From contig NC_049987.1 of the NCBI RefSeq assembly GCF_000003815.2, positions 21,818,120 through 21,882,119 of the forward strand: a stretch of DNA of 64,000 nt, in the 5' to 3' direction. The DNA comes from Branchiostoma floridae. Its lineage: Eukaryota > Chordata > Leptocardii > Amphioxiformes > Branchiostomatidae. The position numbers were made by a program, and so were the translations under genes. The notes under the pieces were generated by a model. That model saw only the letters and a program-made list of their open reading frames with translations, had not been told where the DNA came from and did no database searches. Below, in pieces: positions 23,265-31,814 of the stretch. Position 1 is the first letter of the stretch. Every line of letters starts with the position of its first letter.

Positions 23265-24326
23265 AGGATGCTATAGTATAAAGCTGGTCAGTGCAACACA
23301 CAAGCCCTCACTGTCAAGGGTGTCTTGGAGACCCTCCTGCAGTAAGATCGCCCATGGACTCCTTTACATCACACTGCATGTGAACCAATAAAAGTTTATG
23401 AAACAGAAGTTACGTTTTATTATGCTTCGTGAATTTACTTTACTAAAACGCGTCTGTGTGTGTGTGAATTTCTGTGCATGATGATTACACAACACCACCA
23501 CTGCTTGACCATTTGGATCAAATTCCGTGGATCCGTGGGCAGGGGTTCGATCTTCGCTAGTGTTGGTCCCAGCTCGAACATGTTGTAAGGCATTGCAGCA
23601 TAGTGTCATCTCGGATGATGACGTAAAGCCACCGTACCCGTGTAAAAGAGAGCTTCAGGTGTTCGCCTCAAGCGCCAAACCTCTGCACGTAAAAGAACCC
23701 AACATACTTGAATATCGAGAAGAGCAGGGGTGACCCGATGTGCTTCGTTAAAACACGTGAGCCGTGGCGAAGTCGCTTTATAGTACTAAAAAGATCGAAG
23801 TTTTGCTGCAGTACCAAGGTCACATACCAGGGGGACAAAAATCAACCCTTATCCACATCCCAAATATATAATTTTCATCCATAAAGAGGTTCTTGAGTTA
23901 TTCTGACCACAAATATCCAGACGAACGAACAAACAGACAGACAGACAGACACACCAAAAACTTTACCTCCATTTTTCATGGAGGTAACTTACAACGCGAT
24001 GCTTTGTCGGTTGTACTCTGTCTGAGGTTCGACCACTCTACCTACTTTTACAAAGAACTTAGCTTAGTGTCTTCACTTGGCATCCATGGTTTGTACATTG
24101 TGAACAGAGAGTGACTTCATCATCCATGTTACTTACGTGTGTTTGGAAGTGTTCATTTGGTCAGTATGTCGTGCAGTGATCCCTTCCCCTGTGTGTACGT
24201 CCGATCACATATGTCGGAGTGATATGTTATTGTTATCCTGTATTGTTATTGGGTGGGCCGACTATTCTTTCTTCGCAGCCAGGGGCTGAATTTGCCAGTA
24301 ACTTACAATAGGCGGGGCTAAATCGT

Positions 24327-24537
24327 AAGTGTCGGAGCTAGCTGCCATTCGGCGCCACTCAGGTGACCTCAATACGACTGTCGCAAGTGTCTGGAGCGAG
24401 CTGCCATTCGGCGCCACTCAGGTGACCTCAATACGACTGTCGCAAGTGTCTGGAGCGAGCTGCCATTCGGCGCCACTCAAGTGACCTCAATACGACTGTC
24501 GCAAGTGTCTGGAGCGAGCTGCCGAACGGCACCACTC
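24327..24537. repeat. 59-bp tandem repeat upstream of SDR copy 5
   Basis: Roughly 3.5 units with exact 59-bp spacing (GCTGCC starts at 24341, 24400, 24459, 24518). Each contains GCCATTCGGCGCCACTCA and GTGACCTCAATACGACTGT. The middle units are nearly identical. It lies about 140 bp before the probable non-coding exon of copy 5, so it may sit in the promoter. Copy 6 lacks it. Confidence 0.9.
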
Positions 24538-25296
24538 AGGACATATCTACTTCCGGGACATGTGACGTGGTTTGCATGATGGGGTCCAAGGTCATGGCTG
24601 GGTATGTTGGAACAACACCCATCCAGCTCAGCCGAGGCCACAGCCTTTCTCTGTAATCTTTCTTCGTCTCCAGAACAGGTGAATCTTAACTACATTTCGG
24701 AAAAACAAGAGTTGTTTCAGCTCGACATTCAACTTGTCATTGCCATGTTTGACCCCCTCTAGTATAAGGTTATACCTAAAATCAACGAGGTAGGCCCACC
24801 GGATGGCGTTTTGCCTTGGTAGTTATGGTTATCCCAATATAGTTTTGACTCAGTTTATATTGTTGTTTTTTTGTCAGTGGGTCTACTCGGTGAATCATCT
24901 ACTTGTTGATGTGAAACTTATGAAGTTGTGCGTAAAGAGTAAAACTGTTCCCTGTGTGACCAGGTTTCCGGGTCATTGGCCTTGGTTAATGGGTCACCAA
25001 TTAGTCCTGGGTAAGCCCATATTAGGTCATAGCAAGGGGGTGGAGCAAATCTCAGGTCAAGTAGTACGAAGGCCCATAAGTACAAAGGAGCGACAACGAA
25101 TTCGAGCCCACGCTTACATTACACACTGTATTTGAAAAGGATTGCAAGGAGTCTTTAGTAGTATGGACGTTGTATGCATAGAAATGGAAACACTGAAGAA
25201 AGTCTTGAGACGTTTGATATAGTATTATGCTACCTACAATCCCAGAAGAGCTTTTATTCCAGATATTGATCAAGTATCTGTTCTCTAGGCGTAATC

Positions 25297-26109
25297 ATGG
25301 CAACCAACACACGAAAGCCAGTTGCCCTGGTAACAGGAGGTGGAAGCGGCATGGGCCGTGCCACGGCGGTCAGGTTTGCTGAGCTCGGGTACAGCTGTGT
25401 GGTGGCTGATATCGACGAGCAGAGCGCCAAGGAGACACTGGGCATGCTCCAAACTCCGGGCATCGTCGTGCAGGTGGACGTTACCATGGCGACAAGCGTG
25501 GAAGCCATGGTAACCGCGGCTGTTAAGCGCTTCGGGCGGATCGACTGCGCTTTTAACTGTGCCGGCACTGAGGGAAATCTCGCCAAAATCGCGGATCACC
25601 CAGAAGAGGAGTTCGACCGCGTCATGGGCGTGAACGCCAAGGGCGTGTGGCTGTGTCTGAAGTACGAGATCGCCCAGATGCTGCAGCAGGAACCCGTCGT
25701 GAGCGACCCGGCTAGATGGGCCGACAAGCCGGACGTGTGCCGCTTCCGTGGGCAGCGGGGCAGCATCGTCAACGCCAGCAGCCGCGCTGGCCTGGGCCCC
25801 ATGCCTAACAACTCTGCCTACTGCGCGTCCAAGTGGGCCGTCCTGGGGATCACCGAGACAGCCGCAGTGGAGTACGCCAAGGACGGGATACGTGTGAACG
25901 CCATCTGCCCAGCGGCGACCGCTACTCCCATGCTGGATCGATTCAAAGAAAAGTTGCCACCAGACCTTCGCGGGTCAACAGGTCCAGGGTTCCACCCTGT
26001 CGGTCGCATCGCAGCGCCCGAGGAGATGGCAGAGGCCGTGTGCTGGCTGTGCAGCGACGCCTGTCCGTTCACTACAGGAGAGCACCTGAAAATCTCAGGG
26101 GGAGTGTGA
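25297..26109 (+). CDS. Classical SDR, array copy 5 (type C)
   Basis: 270 aa; the first motif is TGGGSGMG (Met for Ile), otherwise complete (ADIDE, NAKG, SS..YCASK). Strand-4 motif is NCAG followed by TEGNLAKIAD. The pocket segment RAGLGPMPNNS is shared in type with copy 6. A probable non-coding exon ends at 24678 (CAGAACAG|GTGAAT) and the acceptor is TTCTCTAG at 25281-25288; both match copy 6. PolyA signal 26225-26230. Predicted active; substrate unknown. Confidence 0.93.
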   Translation: MATNTRKPVALVTGGGSGMGRATAVRFAELGYSCVVADIDEQSAKETLGMLQTPGIVVQVDVTMATSVEAMVTAAVKRFGRIDCAFNCAGTEGNLAKIADHPEEEFDRVMGVNAKGVWLCLKYEIAQMLQQEPVVSDPARWADKPDVCRFRGQRGSIVNASSRAGLGPMPNNSAYCASKWAVLGITETAAVEYAKDGIRVNAICPAATATPMLDRFKEKLPPDLRGSTGPGFHPVGRIAAPEEMAEAVCWLCSDACPFTTGEHLKISGGV

Positions 26110-26289
26110 AGGATGCTATAAAGCTGGTTTGTGTAACGCAAGCTGTCACTGTCAAGGGCTTCATGTAGCCCCTCATGCAGGAAGATCGCCCATGGGCTCC
26201 TTTATGTCACACTGCATGTGAACAAATAAAAGTTTATGAAACATACTTTAGTTTTTTATTATGCTTCGTGAATTTACTATACTGAAAGG

Positions 26290-26396
26290 CGCGCGCTTGT
26301 GTATGTGTGTGTATGTGTGTGCGTGTGTTTATGCGCGTGTGTGTTTGTGTGTTTGTGCGTGTGTGTGTGCGTGTGTTTGTTTGTGTGTGTGCGCAT
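26290..26396. repeat. Degenerate (TG/CG)n microsatellite downstream of SDR copy 5
   Basis: TG-rich tract with GCG interruptions, in the same relative position as TG-rich stretches after the other copies. Confidence 0.85.
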
Positions 26397-27017
26397 GCCA
26401 ACAACCCCACTGCATGGCCACCTGGATCTCTGGGCAGTGGTTCGATCTTCGATTCTAGGGTCGGTCCCTGCTTGCACACGTTGTAAGGTATTGCAGCATA
26501 GTGTCACTTCGGATGATGACGTTAAGTCAGCTGCCCAGTGTAAACGGGTAGCTTCAGGTGCTCGCCTCAAGCTCCAAACATCCGCACGTAAAGGAACCCA
26601 ATACACTTTAATATCGAGAAGAGTTGGGACGACCCGGTGCGCTTGGCTAAAACAAATGAGCTGTAGCAAAGCCGCTTTGCAGTGCACCGAACTGATTCTA
26701 ACTACAATGCAGCTTTGTTCCGTCCTCAGCCTTATATATCGCCGCTTTACCTACTTTTACAAAGGTTATCCACAGACTCCATGACTTAAGACAGTATCAA
26801 AAGGGCCAAAGCAGTATCCAACTGGTCTCGGTTGCCAGCAAGTGGATGCTGCTTTGTCTTATGCCACAGGTAGATCTGCTTGGAGGCCCATGATGTGTAC
26901 ATGGTGTTAAAAAAACACCTCCTTGGTATAAAGGAGCACCTGAGGGAGTCACCAACTCAAACTACAGCCCACATTAGCACGGACGGAAACTTACAACTAT
27001 TCCTTTCCTCCCGAACT

Positions 27018-27554
27018 CACCCTCACACTCAGGGTTGACATCGCGGCAAAGCCTAACGATATCACCCCTGACAATTCAGCCAGGGTATTTGGGTATTTGG
27101 GGCGCCCTGCTTATGAATATTAATGAGCTTGCCTGATTTGTCGCGGCCCAATCAGCGACCGGATTGCAAGTTTCGAACAAACAGCGTACGGCGCGGCGTG
27201 TACAAAGATCTGTTTATCTTTGCGTGATGGTAATGTTTTTTTTTCGTATGCTAGGTCGGTACATGTATACGGTGATGCCGTGGTTACCCTATACCCACAG
27301 AACCGACAAATGTTAAATTTGGTACCTGATAAAGACGTCTGGACGCTGAAAGAACGTTACGCCTGTACTGTTATCTTGCTCTTGAATATTAATGAGTCGC
27401 CTTATATGGGGCCTTTCCGAGCTTTCGACAACAAAAAGCCGATAGGCTGACAGTTGGTTAGAAGCCACGCCCCAAATACCCAAATACCCTGGCTGAATTG
27501 TCAGGGGTGATATCGTTAGGCTTTGCCGCGATGTCAACCCTGAGTGTGAGGGTG
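27018..27554. mobile_element. TIR element with 87-bp perfect inverted repeats and 8-bp TSD
   Basis: The ends 27018-27104 and 27468-27554 are exact reverse complements over 87 bp by eye (outer end CACCCTCACACTCAGG). Flanked by identical 8-bp repeats CCCGAACT (27010-27017, 27555-27562). The 363-bp interior has no credible ORF. An 8-bp duplication fits hAT or P-like DNA transposons; the superfamily is uncertain. Identical arms suggest a recent insertion. It lies between SDR copies 5 and 6. Confidence 0.9.
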
Positions 27555-28630
27555 CCCGAACTATACCGGAGTGGACCTCCCTGCTTGGCACGGTCGTGGC
27601 AGCTCCCACAGTTGGGTCGTTCCGTGCCAGGCTGAAGGTTTGCCCGCCTTTAATAGCCGGGACCTCAACTGCCCCCTACTTTGCCCCTTATGGGGTTATC
27701 TTGGGTAGTGTAATGTACACGTAGATGCAGAACTTGGTTATCCGTGTAACGTTATACGTGTGTTTTAAACTGTTTGTGTAGCCAGTGTAGTGCAGTCATT
27801 CTTCCCAGCACGTACGCCCATGGATCACCCCTACCGCAATTAAGGGTGGAGTGACATCTGCTTCCGGGGCAAGTGACATGTTTTATATGAAAGAGTTCAA
27901 GGTCATGGCTTGACATTTTGGAACAACACCCGTCCGACTCAGCCGAGGGCACAGTATTTCTCTGTAGTCTTTCTTCTCCAATCCAGCACAGGTGAATCTT
28001 CGGGTAAGCACGAAGAATTGTTTAAGTTCGGCGTTTATCTTGTTATTGTCATATTTGACCCAACTTAAGTTTCAGTTTACACTAAAGATCAACGAGGAAT
28101 GCCAATCGGATGGCCTACGTGTATGTGCAGACTTTCGTGGCGTTTTGCCTGGGGGTAGCCTATGGCTATGGTTTTGCTTCTTTTGTACGCAGCAAGTCTC
28201 CTCAGTGAATCATGGAATTGTTAACGTAACGTTTGACATTGTGCTTTAAGAGTAAAACTGTTCATGCGATACCATGTTTCTAGGTTTTTGACCTTTGATT
28301 TCTCCGTTTATGGGTCATCGACCTTGGTTAGTACTGGGCAAGCCCATATAAGGACGTATTAAGATTTTACTACTGTGAGAGTGACTACACCTTTCTCAAG
28401 TATACATGTGTTAGTGCGAAGGCCCATGGGTACAAGGGAGCGCTTGTTGTACACCGTGTATTTGGAAAGGATTGTAAGGAGTCTCCAGTAGTATGGAAGT
28501 TGTACATAATAACAATAAATACATAAAAAATGGAGACACTGAAGAATGTCTTGAGACGTGCAATTATGCTACCTACAATCACAGACGAGCTTTCATTCCA
28601 TTATTGATCATCTGTTCTCTAGGCGTAACC

Positions 28631-29440
28631 ATGGCTACTGGTACACGAAAGCCCGTTGCCCTGGTAACGGGAGGTGGGAGCGGCATCGGACGTGCCACGG
28701 CGGTCAGGTTTGCTGAGCTCGGGTACAGCTGTGTGGTGGCTGATATCGACGAGCAGAGCGTCAAGGAGACACTGGGCATGCTCCAAACTCCGGGCATCGC
28801 CGTGCAGGTGGACGTTACCATGGCGACAAGCGTGGAAGCCATGGTAACCGCGGCGGTTCAGCGCTTCGGACGGATCGACTGCGCTTTTAACGGTGCTGGA
28901 ATCGAGGGAACCCCTGCCAGAATCGCGGATCACCAAGAAGAGGAGTATGATCGCGTCATGGGCGTGAACGCCAAGGGCGTGTGGCTATGTCTGAAGTACG
29001 AGATCGCCCAGATGCTGCAGCAGGAGCCCGTCGTGAGCGACCCGGCTAGATGGGCCGACAAGCCGGACGTGTGCCGCTTCCGCGGGCAGCGGGGCAGCAT
29101 CGTCAACGACAGCAGCCGCTCGGGCCTGGGTCCCATGCCTTACAGCTCTGCCTACTGCGCGTCCAAGTGGGCTATCCTGGGGATCACCGAGACAGCCGCA
29201 GCGGAGTACGCCAAGGACGGGATACGTGTGAACGCCGTCTGTCCAGCACTCACGGCAACCTCCATGCTGAGCCGGCTGAAGGAAAAGTTGCCTGCAGACT
29301 TCATGGAGAAGCTGGACGCCATGAGTCCTGTCGGTCGCGTCGCAGCGCCCCAAGAGGTAGCGGAGGCCGTGTGCTGGCTGTGCAGCGACGCCTGTCCGTT
29401 CACTACGGGAGAGCACCTGAAGATCGCAGGAGGAATTTGA
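28631..29440 (+). CDS. Classical SDR, array copy 6 (type C')
   Basis: 269 aa, one residue shorter than its neighbours in the variable 225-232 region (DFMEKLDAMSPVGR). Motifs intact: TGGGSGIG, ADIDE, NAKG, SS..YCASK. Pocket segments RSGLGPMPYSS and ALTATSMLSRLKEKLPAD. The frame is open further upstream, but the array-wide ATG at 28631 lies 8 bp after an acceptor (TTCTCTAG, 28615-28622), so the extension is intronic. A probable non-coding exon ends at 27991 (CAGCACAG|GTGAAT). The 3' flank after the stop diverges from the other copies, and I see no close AATAAA. Confidence 0.92.
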   Translation: MATGTRKPVALVTGGGSGIGRATAVRFAELGYSCVVADIDEQSVKETLGMLQTPGIAVQVDVTMATSVEAMVTAAVQRFGRIDCAFNGAGIEGTPARIADHQEEEYDRVMGVNAKGVWLCLKYEIAQMLQQEPVVSDPARWADKPDVCRFRGQRGSIVNDSSRSGLGPMPYSSAYCASKWAILGITETAAAEYAKDGIRVNAVCPALTATSMLSRLKEKLPADFMEKLDAMSPVGRVAAPQEVAEAVCWLCSDACPFTTGEHLKIAGGI

Positions 29441-30003
29441 AGCTGTCACGTACTGTACCGTGACCAGTCATCATCTCAGAATCTCAGACACAACACTGGT
29501 GGCAGCTGTGGGACGGTCTACTATAGGCACCATGGTTTTTACCGGCCTTGTTCTTGTAATCCAAGCCCAAGACGCTGTCCAACTTCAGAGCAGCGGTGCA
29601 CCTAATCTCCAAGCAGATCCTACGGTTGCCAATGAGTACTCTCGATCTATAGGCCGGCCACACTCCTTTGCCAGCTTGTGATACTTCATTATTAAATACT
29701 ACCGTAAGTCCTGCTTAGAGCTTAACGATATTTCCTGTCGGAATTCCTCTTATAATCCTTACGCACAATATCATAGAATGTAGAATTTTCAATCAAAACT
29801 TTACTACGATGAATTTTTATCCTTGCCACAGATATACCTCAGTTTCGGTTTTACATAAGTTTGACATAAAGCAAAAAACTCTTCAGCCGTAGAAGGTTGA
29901 AATGGAGCTGAAAGAACATTGAGGCTCACGGTGCTCTTTAACAATCATATATATGTAGTTCAAAAAGATTCCCTGGTCACACATTGAACTTGTGCCGGCA
30001 CAC
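29441..30003. other. Array edge, no gene seen
   Basis: Sequence between the last SDR and acylphosphatase C. No exon recognised. It should contain the 3' ends of both convergent genes. Confidence 0.5.
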
Positions 30004-31512
30004 TTAACGTCCGTACGCAATGTCGAAGTTTCCGAACTCCAGCCGGGCGATGCTCTTCTCCTCAAAAGACGCCCCTTCGATTCTCGACATCGGACTCCCG
30101 ATATGCTGCAGCCAGTGCTTCCTATGGGGACAAGACAACAAGAAAAATGCTGTTAAAAAGACTACAAACCTGGGCGGCATCCTAGTTAGTTTTCCGTGCC
30201 TTACATGAACATACCCTGCGCTTATTACGTTATGAGTATGGGAACCACAGAAAATTATCTAGGATTTCAAACTGAAAGACTAAAGCAAGACAGTCGAAAA
30301 TGTCATGAGTTTGCTTATTGTAGTTCCGAAACGTTTTGGCTTTGTACGAGAACGAATAGTCAATAAAATCAAATAAGACTTGATATTTCTTTTGTTTCTT
30401 TGGATATGTTGTTCAAATAGAAATTTCAGTTAATGTTATTATGACCGACATGTACTAGTAGTATAGCTTCCATCGCATGCTCTCTGGGCCCTTTTTTGGG
30501 GGGGGGGGCACATAATACATTCTTTTTGTATTGGTTCGTTTTTGCCGCCGGGGCCAAACGAACCAGTACAAAAAAGAAATTCAGCAAAATTGCATCATGA
30601 GCAAAAACAAAAAGATGTGAAAAGGCCCAAAGAGCCTGCGATGGAGGCTACTACTAGTAGTACTGACTCACATCTGGTTGATAGCGTCCCTGGGCCCCTG
30701 TACGACCCCTGCTACTGTACCGTGCCGGGTGTTCTTCACCCACCCAACCAGCTTCAGTCGCCGGGCTTGCTTACGGGTGTTCTGTCGGAGGTGGAAGAGA
30801 CTTGTGTTCATTTAAACAGTGAGTTAATCTTACAGCAATGTCCTTAATCATATTGAGAGTAATAGATCACTGAGTCGGCATAGTCTCTTCTGCAGGGTAT
30901 TTAAGCGTTGCCTAACCGCCAGCAATGATATAAGAAAATTAGACGGCCATTAACGTTACAAACATTTGTAATTTTTAACAAACATAGAAATAGAAAGTGG
31001 TACTCACATCTCGAAAGAAGACACCTTGTCAGCGTGCCAGTTGTTGATCACAGCACATGATATCATCACAAACAAACAAACAAACAGACAAACAAACAAA
31101 CAGACAGACAAACAAAAATTGATAAAAGTCACAATCTCAATAGAATGGAAACACTAATTCTGTACCCATGACAATAACCTCATTAACTTACTAGTAGTAT
31201 CTCTCAACTGTAACATTACACTATAAAAATGTATTGGCGTGATCTATATGATAAAAATGCGAATTACACGTTCGGTTACAAGATCTTACAGGCTGGCGTG
31301 TATAGAGGGGTTCATGGCTTCGAACATCGTGTCCTTGAAATCAATAAGACACCAGTGACTTTGTTACCTTGAACTTCGCCGTAACGTTAGATCTCGTATT
31401 CTACGGAGACTAGGTCAGCCATGGCGGTGTTTCTGTCGTTAGACTGGACCCACTGAAGACAACACGACGTCACAGCCGCAACGACAGTTATATATAGCAT
31501 ATACCGAGACAT
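30004..31512 (-). CDS. Acylphosphatase paralogue C (in-frame stop in exon 1; possible pseudogene)
   Basis: Same four-exon plan as B: 31368-31512, microexon 31008-31024 (17 nt), 30672-30781, 30004-30121, with conserved phases and splice sites. Body: ADLVSVEYEI...[28 protein letters not shown]...VVQGPRDAINQM-KHWLQHIGSPMSRIEGASF. Catalytic Arg and Asn are present. Like B it starts with a hydrophobic leader (MLYITVVAAVTSCCL). In exon 1 the codon after YEI is TAA (31387-31389). Compared with paralogue B the exon carries two extra codons here (TAACGT), so a 6-bp insertion is the simplest reading. Either this copy is a pseudogene or allele, or it is translated differently. Otherwise well preserved, so any inactivation would be recent. 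Confidence 0.75.
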
Positions 31513-31814
31513 GGCTGGAATCTAAATCACACCGCAGTGTTATGATAGCTTTTCCTGTACTTTGGTCATAATCCGCTAGGAGACGCTTTTTGCGTTACAT
31601 GGAAGGTCATGTGTAATTTTGCTGCATCAGAAAATATCCGTAAGATGCGAGAAACTTTAAATAATGTGTGATGTACTAATAATCATCATGATAATGTTGT
31701 TATTAGTATTACGATGAAAATCATCCTAACGTCCCTTAAAACCGCCAATGGTACAGTCCAACAGGATGCGCGTGCGTACTAGATTCGAGCGCCATTTTCG
31801 GATGTCAACAAAAG

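Noticed and set aside
24327-24537. CRISPR-like appearance of the 59-bp repeats
   Set aside because: Units are contiguous with no unique spacers, and the genome is eukaryotic.
28493-28630. N-terminal extension of SDR copy 6 (a 315-aa reading)
   Set aside because: It crosses the acceptor TTCTCTAG shared with copy 5 and has no counterpart in the other proteins.
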